Assembly: GCA_900470095.1 (NCBI GenBank)
Contig: UBZM01000059.1
Span: 1 to 59,239, forward strand
Reading direction: 5' to 3'
Length of the DNA stretch: 59,239 nt
From: Hyphomicrobiales bacterium
GTDB lineage: Bacteria; Pseudomonadota; Alphaproteobacteria; Rhizobiales; Beijerinckiaceae
Under the pieces are notes generated by a model. The model was not told the DNA's origin. It made no database searches and saw only the letters and a list, made by a program, of their open reading frames with translations. Below are positions 9,253 to 18,318 of this stretch, one piece after another (the stretch's first letter is position 1; each line of letters opens with the position of its first letter). The position numbers and the translations under genes were made by a program.

Positions 9253-9561
9253 ATGCGTCAATTGCTACTGCTGCTCGGCCTTCCTGACCTTCCACTTCCG
9301 GAATTCCTGGTTTTCCTTGGCTTCGCGGCCGGCTGCGCGCTGCTGCTGGGCTGGATTGCCGACGGGATCCTGAAGGATCACGGCTTCGGAATCATTCCCA
9401 ATGCGGTCGTCCTCGTCGGCGGCGCCATCATCGGCGCGATCCTGTGGCGACGGCTTGGCTATGTGATCATTGCGAACCGGCAGATGGCAACAGCCATTGC
9501 CGCAACTGCGGCCGGCATTCTCGCGCTTATCGCGTGCGGGGTCGTCAAGCGGGCGATCTGA
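9253..9561 (+). CDS. Small membrane protein of unknown function
   Basis: A 102-residue protein with three predicted membrane helices: LPEFLVFLGFAAGCALLLGW, then FGIIPNAVVLVGGAIIGAIL, then ATAIAATAAGILALIACG, with a basic C-terminal tail (VVKRAI). The shape recalls short GlsB/YeaQ/YmgE-type transglycosylase-associated proteins, but I do not recognise it firmly. The ATG at 9253 has GGAG nine bases upstream; an in-frame TTG at 9238 is less likely. It is followed by the DUF4180 gene 41 bp later on the same strand, perhaps in one transcript. Confidence 0.65.
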   Translation: MRQLLLLLGLPDLPLPEFLVFLGFAAGCALLLGWIADGILKDHGFGIIPNAVVLVGGAIIGAILWRRLGYVIIANRQMATAIAATAAGILALIACGVVKRAI

Positions 9562-9602
9562 GGCGCTTGCCTTCCTGCCGCTGGGTCAAGACAATCGCGG
9601 AC

Positions 9603-9974
9603 ATGGATAGACCCACAGTGATTCGCGGCCGGCGCGTGCTGATATGCGCCGAGGACGGCCCCCTGCTCGCCAGCGAGCGCGACATCGGCGATTTCCTGGG
9701 CGCGGCTTGGGCCGAAGATGCAGACCTGGTCGTGATCCCGGTCGCGCGCCTCAGCAACGACTTCTTCAAGCTCGGCACGCGCCTTGCCGGCGAAGTCGCC
9801 CAGAAATTCGTCAATTACCGGATGCAGCTCGCGATCATCGGCGACATCTCGCGCTGGAGCGCCGAGAGCAAGGCGCTACGCGATTTCGTCCGCGAGGCCA
9901 ATCAGGGCCAGGCCCTGTGGTTCCTCCATGACATGAACGCCCTGGAACAGCGACTGACTCTTGCCAAGGGCTGA
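9603..9974 (+). CDS. DUF4180 domain-containing protein
   Basis: A soluble 123-residue protein that matches the DUF4180 family over its length: CAEDGPLLASERDIGDFLG, then VVIPVARLSNDFFKLGTRLA, GEVAQKFVNYRMQLAIIGDI and ALRDFVREANQGQALWFLHD. The fold of related STAS-like or MarR-associated stand-alone proteins suggests a ligand-binding or partner-switch role, but the function is not established. The ATG at 9603 is the only start giving the family N-terminus. The gene is convergent with ubiG, with 11 bp between the stops. Confidence 0.82.
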   Translation: MDRPTVIRGRRVLICAEDGPLLASERDIGDFLGAAWAEDADLVVIPVARLSNDFFKLGTRLAGEVAQKFVNYRMQLAIIGDISRWSAESKALRDFVREANQGQALWFLHDMNALEQRLTLAKG

Positions 9975-9985
9975 CGGGAAGGCCG

Positions 9986-10741
9986 CTAGGCCGGCCGCGC
10001 CGCCGCGAGCATGTAGTTCACATCCATGTCGCGCGACGCCGACCAGCGATCGGTGAAGGGGTTGTAGGCCACCCCGGTGCTCTCGCCGAGCTCCAGCCCG
10101 TTGCGCGCGATCGCAGCTTCGAGTTCCGCCGGCGTGACGAATTTCTCCCAGTCATGCGTGCCGCGGGGCAGCCAACGCAGGACATATTCGGCCCCGACGA
10201 TCGCCAGTGCATAGGATTTCAGGGTGCGGTTGAGCGTCGCCATCACCAGGAGCCCGCCGGGCTTCACGGCCGCGCAGCAGGCGGCGACGAAGGCCTCGAC
10301 ATCGGCGACATGCTCGACCACCTCCATGGCAAGCACGATGTCGAAGCGCCGCCCTTCGGCGACGAGGCTCTCGATCGTCGTCTCGCGATAGTCGATCGCA
10401 AGCCCGCTGCGTTCGGCATGGGCTCGGGCGACCGCGATATTGGTCGGAGCCGGATCGAGCCCCGTGACCTCGGCGCCGAGCCGCGCCAGGGGCTCCGACA
10501 GCACGCCGCCGCCGCAACCGATATCGACCAGCGCCAGCCCCTCCAGCGATCGCAGCGATTTCGGATCGCGCCCGAAGCATTCGCAGGCGAGATCCCTTAC
10601 GAAACCGAGCCGCACCGGATTGAACTTGTGCAGCACGGCCATGGGCCCCTTCGGGTCCCACCAGGTCCTGGCCATGGCATCGAAGCGCGCAACCTCGGCA
10701 GCATCGATCGTCGAGCCGGTTTGAGACGCTGCGGATGCCAT
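9986..10741 (-). CDS. ubiG: Ubiquinone biosynthesis O-methyltransferase UbiG
   Basis: The enzyme is a SAM-dependent methyltransferase of 251 residues that makes both O-methylations of the ubiquinone ring (polyprenylcatechol and demethylubiquinol) at the membrane face. Typical blocks are ARTWWDPKGPMAVLHKFNPVR, the SAM loop LVDIGCGGGVLSEPLARLGA, the acidic LDPAP, MEVVEHVADVEAFV and the C-terminal GVAYNPFTDRWS. The ATG at 10741 precedes MASAASQTG; reading further upstream enters the lysC promoter region. It is divergent from lysC, an arrangement common in Rhizobiales. Confidence 0.96.
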   Translation of the reverse strand: MASAASQTGSTIDAAEVARFDAMARTWWDPKGPMAVLHKFNPVRLGFVRDLACECFGRDPKSLRSLEGLALVDIGCGGGVLSEPLARLGAEVTGLDPAPTNIAVARAHAERSGLAIDYRETTIESLVAEGRRFDIVLAMEVVEHVADVEAFVAACCAAVKPGGLLVMATLNRTLKSYALAIVGAEYVLRWLPRGTHDWEKFVTPAELEAAIARNGLELGESTGVAYNPFTDRWSASRDMDVNYMLAAARPA

Positions 10742-10889
10742 GCTTGATTCCCCCTTTGTGCCAATCGGGCGCGGACCGCATTGACACTTGCGGTGCTGCC
10801 CGTCATCTACACCCGCCCTTCGCCCGGCGCGAGGGGGACCTTTCGTCCCGGCACGTCGCCGGGCGTTTCTAGAGAGCCCTTGGACCGCT

Positions 10890-12128
10890 ATGGCCCGTCT
10901 GGTGATGAAATTCGGCGGGACCTCCGTCGCCACTGTCGAGCGTATCAAGAATGCCGCCCGCCACGTCAAACGCGAGTTCGACGCCGGCAACGAGGTCGCA
11001 GTCGTCGTTTCCGCCATGTCGGGCAAGACCAACGAGCTCGTGGCCTGGTGCAAGGAGGCGGCACCGTTCTACGACCATGCGGAATATGACGCCGTGGTAG
11101 CATCGGGCGAGCAGGTCACCTCCGGCCTGATGGCGATCGTGCTGCAGTCCATGGGCCTGCCGGCGCGCTCCTGGCAGGGCTGGCAGATCCCGCTCTTCGG
11201 TTCTGACGCGCATGGCTCCGCCCGCATCGAGGGCGTCGACGGCGCCGGCATCCTCGCCGGATTCGACCGCAATCGTGAAATCGCGGTCTGCTCCGGCTTC
11301 CAGGGCGTGCACGCGACGACGAAACGCATTGTCACGCTCGGGCGCGGCGGCTCCGATACCAGCGCGGTCGCGCTTGCCGCCGGCCTCAAAGCCGATCGCT
11401 GCGACATCTACACCGATGTCGACGGCGTCTACACTACCGATCCACGCGTCGTGCCGAAGGCCCGGCGCATGGACAAGGTCTCCTTCGAGGAGATGCTGGA
11501 AATGGCCTCGCTCGGCTCGAAGGTGCTGCAAGTGCGCTCGGTCGAGATCGCCATGGTCCAGCGCGTGCCGACCTATGTGCGCTCCTCCTTCGACGATCCA
11601 GAAAACCCCAATCCAGGCACCCTCATCTGCGACGAGGACGACATCGTGGAACAGCAGATCGTCACCGGCATCGCGTTTTCGCGCGACGAAGCCCAGATCA
11701 CGCTCCGGCGTGTCGCCGACAAGCCGGGCGTGGCCGCGGCCATTTTCGGTCCGCTCGCCGATGCGAACATCAATGTCGACATGATCATCCAGGTCGTCTC
11801 GGACGACCAGGCGACCACCGACATCACCTTCACGGTCCCGACCGCCGATTACGAGCGCGCCAAAACGCTGCTCGAGAGCCGCCACGACAGCATCGCCTAT
11901 CAGAGCCTGCAGGGCGCCACCGACGTGGTGAAGATCTCGGCCATCGGCGTCGGTATGCGCAGCCATGCCGGTGTCGCGGCCCGCGCTTTTCACGCGCTCG
12001 CCGAGAAGGGCATCAACATCCGGGCGATCACGACCTCCGAGATCAAGTTCTCGGTGCTGATCGACGCCGCCTACACCGAGCTCGCGGTGCGGACGCTGCA
12101 CTCGCTCTATGGGCTGGACGCAGCCTGA
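10890..12128 (+). CDS. lysC: Aspartate kinase
   Basis: The enzyme phosphorylates L-aspartate, the first step towards lysine, threonine, methionine and diaminopimelate. The 412 residues comprise the kinase domain (VMKFGGTSVA at 5-14, VSAMSGKTNELV, GRGGSDTSAVALAAGL, TDVDGVYTTDPR) and two C-terminal ACT domains (from ITLRRVADKPGVAAAIF and from VVKISAIGVGMRSHAGVA), which mediate feedback inhibition. The start at 10890 gives the family-typical MARLVMKFGG; longer readings run into the divergent promoter. In many Rhizobiales lysC is followed by ptsP and prfA; here a LysR gene in opposite orientation follows. Confidence 0.97.
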   Translation: MARLVMKFGGTSVATVERIKNAARHVKREFDAGNEVAVVVSAMSGKTNELVAWCKEAAPFYDHAEYDAVVASGEQVTSGLMAIVLQSMGLPARSWQGWQIPLFGSDAHGSARIEGVDGAGILAGFDRNREIAVCSGFQGVHATTKRIVTLGRGGSDTSAVALAAGLKADRCDIYTDVDGVYTTDPRVVPKARRMDKVSFEEMLEMASLGSKVLQVRSVEIAMVQRVPTYVRSSFDDPENPNPGTLICDEDDIVEQQIVTGIAFSRDEAQITLRRVADKPGVAAAIFGPLADANINVDMIIQVVSDDQATTDITFTVPTADYERAKTLLESRHDSIAYQSLQGATDVVKISAIGVGMRSHAGVAARAFHALAEKGINIRAITTSEIKFSVLIDAAYTELAVRTLHSLYGLDAA

Positions 12129-12149
12129 GGCGATCAGCGGGGAGTCCGG

Positions 12150-13052
12150 CTACGCCGCCTGCCTGAAGGCGGCGGCGACCTCCCGCATCCACGCGCAGAA
12201 CGCCGCAACCCCGGGCCGCGCCCGGCTCGTCTCGGGGAAGACGAGAAAATAGGCGAAATCTTCAAGCAGCACGACATTCGCGAGCTGGATGAGCCGCCCG
12301 TCCGCGATATCGGTTTCGATCATCGCCGCCGGCAGCAATCCCGCGCCCTGCCCCGAGAGCACCGCTTTCAGCATCAGGCCTGAATCGTCGAAGGACGGCC
12401 CGCGCGGCGCACCGAACTCCTCGATGCCCTGCGCCTGGAACCAGCGCTGCCAGGCCTTGCGCTCGCTGTCATGGACATGCGGCCAGTGTGCCAGGGCAGC
12501 CGCATCCTGCGGCCTGCCAAGGCTTGCGAGCAGGGCCGGAGCCGCGACGGGAACAACCTCGATCGCAACCAGATGCTCGCTGCGCAATCCCGGATAATGG
12601 CCGAAGCCATGGCGGATCGCGACATCGACCCCGTCGCGGCTGAAATCCACCAGTGCGGTACCGGTCACGACCCGCAGGTCGATATCGGGATGGGCATCGT
12701 GGAACTGCTTGAGGCGTGGCACTAGCCAGGCGCTCGCGAAGAATGGCGTCGTGCTGATCGTCAGCGGGCCCGTCCGGGGATCGGCGGTGATGCGCCTTGA
12801 TGCCTCGGCGATCTGCCGGAAGGCGTTGCGCACCGGCGGCATCAGGCTCTGTCCGGCGGGCGTGAGGACCATGCCGCGATTGATCCGCAGGAAGAGCAGC
12901 GTGCCGAAATGAAGCTCCAGGGCCTTAAGCATCTGGCTGACCGCGCCCGGCGTCACGCAGAGCTCATCGGCAGCCTCCTTCACGGAGAGATGCCGGGCCG
13001 TGGCTTCGAAGGCGCGCAGGGCATTCAACGGTGGCAGCCGATCGATTTTCAT
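12150..13052 (-). CDS. LysR-family regulator, GcvA-like
   Basis: The protein has 300 residues. The N-terminal winged helix-turn-helix (PPLNALRAFEATARHLSVKEAADELCVTPGAVSQMLKALE, residues 7-47) has the wording of the GcvA/AmpR subgroup. The rest is the effector-binding domain, with GPLTISTTPFFASAWLVPRL starting the first lobe. It diverges from the amidase-MFS genes across 181 bp containing an 18-bp inverted repeat, so local control of those genes is the natural inference. The effector is unknown. Confidence 0.9.
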   Translation of the reverse strand: MKIDRLPPLNALRAFEATARHLSVKEAADELCVTPGAVSQMLKALELHFGTLLFLRINRGMVLTPAGQSLMPPVRNAFRQIAEASRRITADPRTGPLTISTTPFFASAWLVPRLKQFHDAHPDIDLRVVTGTALVDFSRDGVDVAIRHGFGHYPGLRSEHLVAIEVVPVAAPALLASLGRPQDAAALAHWPHVHDSERKAWQRWFQAQGIEEFGAPRGPSFDDSGLMLKAVLSGQGAGLLPAAMIETDIADGRLIQLANVVLLEDFAYFLVFPETSRARPGVAAFCAWMREVAAAFRQAA

Positions 13053-13233
13053 TTAGTTTTTCTAACTTATTTTCGTAGAGATCCTAGTTTGTCTCTGGCG
13101 ATATAATTCGTCAAATTTCCGGAATATCGACTGATATCGATAGCTCTTTGTCGCGCTCTTGAAATAGCCATCAAGAGAAAACCTGAACATTCATTTCACC
13201 GCTTAACCCATACCGGCCAGCCGGAACCCATAC
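13053..13233. promoter_or_regulatory. Divergent LysR/amidase promoter region with 18-bp inverted repeat
   Basis: This AT-rich spacer lies between the LysR gene and the amidase gene. At 13125-13142 it holds a perfect 6-6-6 inverted repeat, TATCGA-N6-TCGATA. LysR-type proteins bind dyads of this size between the genes they control, so this is a candidate operator for the adjacent regulator. Nothing in the sequence proves binding. Confidence 0.55.
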
Positions 13234-14637
13234 ATGCCCAGTCTTCCCGATGCGACGCATTACCTCTCATTGTCGGAGCTCGCGGCGCGCATCCAGGCAC
13301 GCGACATCTCGCCCGTGGCGGTGACGCGGTCGCAGCTCGAGCGCATCGAACGCCTGGACACGGAGCTTCACAGCTTTGCCTGCATGATGGCCGATACCGC
13401 GCTGGCCGAGGCAGAGACTGCAGAGGCAGAGATCGCTGCCGGGCGCTATCGCGGGCCTCTGCATGGCGTGCCGATCGCCGTGAAGGACCTGTTCTGGACG
13501 CGGGGTTTTCCGACGGCGGCAGGGATGACGATCCATAGGGGGCATCGGCCGCGGGAGGACGCCACGGTGGTGCGCCGCTTGCGCGAGGCGGGAGCCGTGC
13601 TGCTGGGCAAGCTGCAGATGACGGAAGGGGCTTATTCCGACCACCACCCCCTGGTGACGCCGCCGCGCAATCCGTGGAATGCCGCGTACTGGACCGGAAT
13701 CTCGTCGAGCGGCTCGGCCGCGGCGACGGCGGCCGGCCTGTGCTACGGCTCGCTCGGCTCCGATACCGGGGGGTCGATCCGCTGGCCCTGCGCTGCCACT
13801 GGCCTGACGGGACTGAAACCGAGCTGGGGCCGCGTCAGCCGTCACGGCGCATTCGAACTGGCGGCGACGCTCGACCATGTCGGGCCGATGGCGCGCGACA
13901 CCAGGGATGTCGCCGCGATCCTGCAGGTCATTGCCGGCCCTGATCCCGCTGATCCGACCGCGCTCAACGTGCCCGTTCCGGACTATCTCGCGGCATCCAG
14001 CCAAGGCGTCGTCGGCGTGCGGATCGGCATTGATCCCGCATGGAACAGCGACGGCGTCGATGCGGCGACGCAGGCGGTGCTGGCAGGGGCCATCATGGTC
14101 TACCGCGCGCTCGGCGCCGAGATCATCGAGGTCCATGTTCCGGATGTGAAACAGATCGTCGCCGATTGGGCGCCGAACTGCGCGGTGGAAGCCGCCCTCG
14201 CCCATGAAGCGACCTATCCCGCGCGGAAGGGCGAATACGGTCCGGTTCTCGCCTCGGTCATCGAGGCGGGGCGCGTGTTGTCGGGCCTCGACTATCAGCG
14301 CATCCTGCTGCGACGCATGGCCTTCCGCGGGCGCATCGGCGCCCTGTTCGGCGATATCGATCTGCTGCTGACCCCGGTTCAGCCCGTGCCGCCGCTGACG
14401 CTGGCGACGATCAGCACATTGGGCGAGCAGCCCGGGCTGATCGCCGACCTGCAGCGCTATACCTGCCCGTTCAACATGACGGGCAACCCGACGCTCACGC
14501 TGCCCGGCGGCTTCTCCGAGCGAATGCCGATCGGGTTCCAGCTCGTTGCAGCAGAGCTGGGCGAAGCCATGCTGATCCGTGCCGGCGCAGCCTTCCAGGC
14601 AGCGACCGCGTGGCACCGCCGCCATCCCGCCCTTTGA
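13234..14637 (+). CDS. Amidase, amidase-signature family
   Basis: This 467-residue hydrolase cleaves a carboxamide or similar C-N bond. The Ser-cisSer-Lys triad can be placed: K84 in VPIAVKDLFW, cis-Ser S157 in TGISSSGSAAATAAG and nucleophile S181 in GSDTGGSIRWPCA. The 24-residue spacing between the two serines is that of the family. It is not GatA, because its genes gatB/gatC are absent and the context is a transporter and a LysR regulator. The MFS gene begins ten bases downstream, so the pair probably imports and hydrolyses one amide-type compound. Confidence 0.92.
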   Translation: MPSLPDATHYLSLSELAARIQARDISPVAVTRSQLERIERLDTELHSFACMMADTALAEAETAEAEIAAGRYRGPLHGVPIAVKDLFWTRGFPTAAGMTIHRGHRPREDATVVRRLREAGAVLLGKLQMTEGAYSDHHPLVTPPRNPWNAAYWTGISSSGSAAATAAGLCYGSLGSDTGGSIRWPCAATGLTGLKPSWGRVSRHGAFELAATLDHVGPMARDTRDVAAILQVIAGPDPADPTALNVPVPDYLAASSQGVVGVRIGIDPAWNSDGVDAATQAVLAGAIMVYRALGAEIIEVHVPDVKQIVADWAPNCAVEAALAHEATYPARKGEYGPVLASVIEAGRVLSGLDYQRILLRRMAFRGRIGALFGDIDLLLTPVQPVPPLTLATISTLGEQPGLIADLQRYTCPFNMTGNPTLTLPGGFSERMPIGFQLVAAELGEAMLIRAGAAFQAATAWHRRHPAL

Positions 14638-14647
14638 GGAACCCGTC

Positions 14648-15889
14648 ATGAGCATCCATCCGACGGGCCGAGCGCCCCCAATCTTCCATGGCTGGCTTGT
14701 CGTCGCGGCCGCCTTTGCGGTCACCTTTGTCGGCTTCGGCAGCGCCTACAGCTTCAGCGCCTTCGTCGAATCCCTGCAGAAGGATTTTTCCGCCTCCCGC
14801 GCCTCGGTCTCCCTCGTCTTTTCGCTCGCCGGCTTTCTCTATTTCGGCTTCGGACTGATCAGCGGCCCGCTTGCCGATCGCTGGGGAGCACGCAGGCTTG
14901 TGTTCCTCGGCATGCTGCTCACCGGGTTTGGCATGGCGGCGGCCGGAGCGGCGCGGAGTCTGACCGAGATCTATCTGGCCTATGGGCTCGGCGTCGGACT
15001 CGGCATCGGCTGCTCCTATGTTCCGGCGCTGGGCGCAGTGCAGCACTGGTTCGTCAAGCGCCGCGGCTTCGCATCGGGTATCGCGGTCAGCGGCATCGGT
15101 GTCGGCACGCTGGTGATGCCGCCCCTCGCATCGCTGCTGATCGAACAGATCGGCTGGCGTAACGCCTATTTCGCGCTCGGCGCGCTTGCGGCCGTCATTG
15201 GTGCAGCCATGTCGCTCCTCATCGAAAGCGATCCGCGCCAGCGCGGCCTGCTGCCGGACGGAGACGCCTTGCCCCCGGGCGGCGTGACGGCCCAGGCATC
15301 CGGCCTATCGATTCGCGAGGCCGTGAGATCTCAGCACTTCATCCGGCTCTACGCAGCTTGCCTGATCGGTTCGTTCGGAGCCTTCGTTCCCTTCGTTCAC
15401 CTTGTGCCCTATGCGCTGGATCGTGGCGTCCCGCAGGGCCGGGCCGTCCTGCTGCTTGCGCTGATCGGTGTCGGCAGCACCGCCGGCCGCTTCTGCCTCG
15501 GCAATCTGGCGGACCGGATCGGCCGCAACACTGCACTTCTGGTCATGTTCATGGGCATGGCCGGCGCGCTCGGCATCTGGTGGCTCTCGAGCAGTTTTGC
15601 GATGCTGGCCGTCTTCGCGCTGCTCTATGGCGTCTTCTATGGCGGCTGGGTCGCTGTCCTGCCGGCGGTCGTGATGGATCATTTCGGCGGGCGCAATGTC
15701 AGCGGGATCATCGGCATTCTCTATACCAGCGTCGCGTTCGGGACCCTGATCGGACCGACCGCCGCCGGGCTCATCTTCGACCTGAACCAGAGCTATGCGA
15801 TCGCGATCCTGGTCAGCGCCTGCGCGAACATCCTCGCGGCTCTGATCGTGGCGCGTTCCGCCAGGCCTTCACGCGCCCTGCCGCGTTGA
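14648..15889 (+). CDS. MFS transporter, oxalate:formate antiporter/MCT-like
   Basis: The protein has 413 residues and twelve predicted membrane helices. It opens IFHGWLVVAAAFAVTFVGFG, a signature of the monocarboxylate/oxalate-formate branch, and carries the family loop GPLADRWGARRLVFLG between helices 2 and 3 and GNLADRIGRNTALLV in the second half. The ATG at 14648 has GGA upstream, and the gap to the amidase stop is ten bases, so they form an operon. An organic acid or the amidase substrate is the likely cargo; this is inference from context. Confidence 0.9.
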   Translation: MSIHPTGRAPPIFHGWLVVAAAFAVTFVGFGSAYSFSAFVESLQKDFSASRASVSLVFSLAGFLYFGFGLISGPLADRWGARRLVFLGMLLTGFGMAAAGAARSLTEIYLAYGLGVGLGIGCSYVPALGAVQHWFVKRRGFASGIAVSGIGVGTLVMPPLASLLIEQIGWRNAYFALGALAAVIGAAMSLLIESDPRQRGLLPDGDALPPGGVTAQASGLSIREAVRSQHFIRLYAACLIGSFGAFVPFVHLVPYALDRGVPQGRAVLLLALIGVGSTAGRFCLGNLADRIGRNTALLVMFMGMAGALGIWWLSSSFAMLAVFALLYGVFYGGWVAVLPAVVMDHFGGRNVSGIIGILYTSVAFGTLIGPTAAGLIFDLNQSYAIAILVSACANILAALIVARSARPSRALPR

Positions 15890-15920
15890 CCTCTCCTCAT
15901 CCCGCCCCGATGATGCCGGC

Positions 15921-16961
15921 ATGTCCTCCGGCTCCACCTCCGCCGCTCCCGAGTTCGACCCTGCCCGGCTCGAAGCCTTCCTGCGCTCCGCCCTGCCCGT
16001 CCGGGCGGCCGGCGCGATGGTGCTGGAGCGGATCAGCGGCGGGCAGTCGAATCCGACCTTCTTCCTGTCCTTTCCCGAAGCCGGCACGCGGCTGGTCATG
16101 CGCAAGAAGCCGCCCGGCCCCCTGCTGCCTTCGGCCCATGCGGTCGACCGCGAATACCGCATCCTCAAGGCGCTCACGGGCTCGCAGGTGCCGGTGCCGC
16201 CGGTGCTGCTGTTCCATGCCGAGGACGACGTCGTCGGCACGCCCTTCTATCTGATGGAACGGCTCGACGGCCGCGTCTTCCATGATGCGGCGCTGCCTGG
16301 CGTGGCGCCGGCCGAGCGGCGGCAGATGTATTTCGCCATGGCCGAGACCCTGGCTGCGCTGCATCGCTTCGACTGGCAGGCGGCCGGCCTCGCCGATTAC
16401 GGCAAGCCGGGGAATTATTATGCCCGCCAGCTCGCGCGCTGGGGCCGGCAATGGCGCGAGACCAAAACTCGTGAGATTCCCGAGATCGATCGGCTGATCG
16501 ACTGGCTGAGCGCCCATCTCGACGAAAGCGCGGAGACGACGATCGTCCATGGCGATTTCCGGATGGGCAACCTGATGTTTCACCTGGTCGAGCCGCGCGT
16601 CGTCGCCGTGCTCGACTGGGAACTCTCAACGCTCGGCCATCCGCTCTCGGACGCGGCCTTTTCCTGCCTGCCCTGGCATTCCGGACCTGCGATGTATCAG
16701 GGCATCATGGGCCTCGACCGGGAGGCGCTCGGCATCCCGATGCAAGCCGAGTACCTCTCCCGCTATTGCGCGGCGGCGGGACGCACGGACGGTCCGGGAC
16801 GCTTCCACCTCGCCTTCTCGCTCTTCCGCTTTGCCGTCATCCTCGATGGCATCGCGGCGCGCGCCAGGGCCGGCAATGCGGCGGCAGAGAATGCGATCGC
16901 GGTCGGCGAGATGGCCGAGAGCTTTGCGCGGCAGGCTGCCGTTATCATCGACCAGAGTTGA
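15921..16961 (+). CDS. Phosphotransferase (APH family), LvaA/ACAD10-type kinase
   Basis: A kinase-fold protein of 346 residues. GGQSNPTFFLSF forms the nucleotide loop, RKKPPGPLLPSAHAVDREYRI holds the lysine and C-helix, HGDFRMGNLMFH (catalytic loop) and LDWELSTLGHPLSDAAF (metal-binding Asp) follow. These wordings are those of the acyl-CoA-linked branch that in animals is fused to acyl-CoA dehydrogenase in ACAD10/ACAD11, and in Pseudomonas putida is LvaA, which phosphorylates 4-hydroxyacyl-CoA. The acyl-CoA dehydrogenase gene starts 12 bp downstream. An antibiotic kinase is unlikely. Confidence 0.85.
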   Translation: MSSGSTSAAPEFDPARLEAFLRSALPVRAAGAMVLERISGGQSNPTFFLSFPEAGTRLVMRKKPPGPLLPSAHAVDREYRILKALTGSQVPVPPVLLFHAEDDVVGTPFYLMERLDGRVFHDAALPGVAPAERRQMYFAMAETLAALHRFDWQAAGLADYGKPGNYYARQLARWGRQWRETKTREIPEIDRLIDWLSAHLDESAETTIVHGDFRMGNLMFHLVEPRVVAVLDWELSTLGHPLSDAAFSCLPWHSGPAMYQGIMGLDREALGIPMQAEYLSRYCAAAGRTDGPGRFHLAFSLFRFAVILDGIAARARAGNAAAENAIAVGEMAESFARQAAVIIDQS

Positions 16962-16973
16962 ACGGGGATCGCC

Positions 16974-18245
16974 ATGGATTTCGCCTATTCCGCCAGGGTC
17001 GAAGAGCTGCGCTCGAGGCTTCAAGCGTTCATGGATGCCCATGTGCAACCGGCCGACGCGGCGTGGAAACATGAGGTCGAGGCCGGGCGCTATCCGCTGG
17101 CGCTGATCGACGGGCTGAAGGAGAAGGCAAAATCCGAGGGCCTGTGGAACCTGTTCCTGCCGGCGCTGAAACCCGACGAGCCCGGGACGCGGCTGAGCAA
17201 TCTCGAATACGCCCCCCTGGCGGAGATCATGGGCCGGATCTTCTGGTCGTCGGAGGTGTTCAACTGCAACGCCCCGGACACCGGCAACATGGAAATCCTG
17301 CACATGTTCGCGACGCCGGCGCAGCGCGAACGCTTTCTCGTGCCGTTGATGAAGGGCGAGATCCGCTCCTGCGTCGGCATCACCGAGCCCGGCGTCGCCT
17401 CCTCCGACCCGACCAACCTGCAGACCACGATCACCCGCGACGGCGAAGACTACGTCATCAACGGCCGGAAATGGTGGACGACCGGCGCGCTGCATCCGAA
17501 CGTCAAATTCTGCATCGTCATGGGTCTCTCGGACACGCGCCCGGAGGCCGATCCGCACAAGCGCCATTCCATGGTGATCGTGCCGATGGATACGCCCGGT
17601 GTGACCGTGATGCGCAACCTGCCGCTCCTCAACCACCACTCGCCCGAAGGCCATACCGAAACGGATTTCGACACGGTCCGCGTCCCGGCCGCCAACATGC
17701 TCGGGGAGGAAGGCGCCGGCTTTGCGCTGGCCCAGGCGCGGCTCGGGCCCGGCCGCATCCACCACTGCATGCGCACGATCGGCCAATGCGAGGTCGCGCT
17801 CGAACTGATGGTCGAGCGCGCGCTGCAGCGAAAGGCCTTTGGCCGCCATCTCTCCGACTATGCCAATGTCCAGGACTGGATTGCCGAAGGGCGCATGGAG
17901 ATCGACCAGGCTCGGCTGCTCTGCCTGCGCGCCGCCTGGATGATGGACAAGCACGGCAACAAGGCCGCGCGCACCGAGGTCTCCGCGATCAAGGTCGTGG
18001 CGACGCGACTGCAGACCAAGATCGCTGACCGGGCCATTCAGGTCTTCGGCGCCGCCGGCCTCTCCAACGATACGCCGCTCGCCTTCATCTATAGCTGGGG
18101 CCGGGCACTGCGCTTCATCGACGGGCCGGACGAGGTGCATCTGCGCACGGTCGCCCGTGCCGAGATCAAGAAGCGGCAGGCCAGCAATCGCAGCACGATG
18201 GCCGAACAGGGCGTAAAGATGCCCTATCTCAAGCCTGCGGGTTAA
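16974..18245 (+). CDS. Acyl-CoA dehydrogenase, ACAD11/LvaC-like
   Basis: Flavoprotein of 423 residues. Blocks include CVGITEPGVASSDPTNLQTT, YVINGRKWWTTGALHPN, NHHSPEGHTETDFDTVRVP, AFGRHLSDYANVQDWIAEGR, VFGAAGLSNDTPLAFIYSWG and the terminal RFIDGPDEVH. The DGPDEVH ending, in place of the usual YEGT, is typical of the ACAD10/11 branch. The upstream kinase partner supports a joint role in dehydrating or isomerising a hydroxyacyl-CoA through a phosphorylated intermediate, as known for LvaA/LvaC. Chain length is unknown. A copy of the extragenic palindromic repeat follows directly after the stop. Confidence 0.9.
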   Translation: MDFAYSARVEELRSRLQAFMDAHVQPADAAWKHEVEAGRYPLALIDGLKEKAKSEGLWNLFLPALKPDEPGTRLSNLEYAPLAEIMGRIFWSSEVFNCNAPDTGNMEILHMFATPAQRERFLVPLMKGEIRSCVGITEPGVASSDPTNLQTTITRDGEDYVINGRKWWTTGALHPNVKFCIVMGLSDTRPEADPHKRHSMVIVPMDTPGVTVMRNLPLLNHHSPEGHTETDFDTVRVPAANMLGEEGAGFALAQARLGPGRIHHCMRTIGQCEVALELMVERALQRKAFGRHLSDYANVQDWIAEGRMEIDQARLLCLRAAWMMDKHGNKAARTEVSAIKVVATRLQTKIADRAIQVFGAAGLSNDTPLAFIYSWGRALRFIDGPDEVHLRTVARAEIKKRQASNRSTMAEQGVKMPYLKPAG

Positions 18246-18277
18246 AGCATCGCCCCGAAGAGTGGATCGCGGTTTTC
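18246..18277 (-). repeat. Extragenic palindromic repeat, partial copy
   Basis: Thirty-two bases immediately after the acyl-CoA dehydrogenase stop match the reverse complement of the repeat copy at 24174-24219, with about two differences (core: AAGAGTGGATCGCGGTTTTC). The second arm is degenerate. Such short GC-rich dyads between genes are common in Rhizobiales genomes. Confidence 0.65.
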
Positions 18278-18318
18278 CCGCCGGAGATTCAGCAGGCCGC
18301 GCAGAAACCGGGTGGAAG

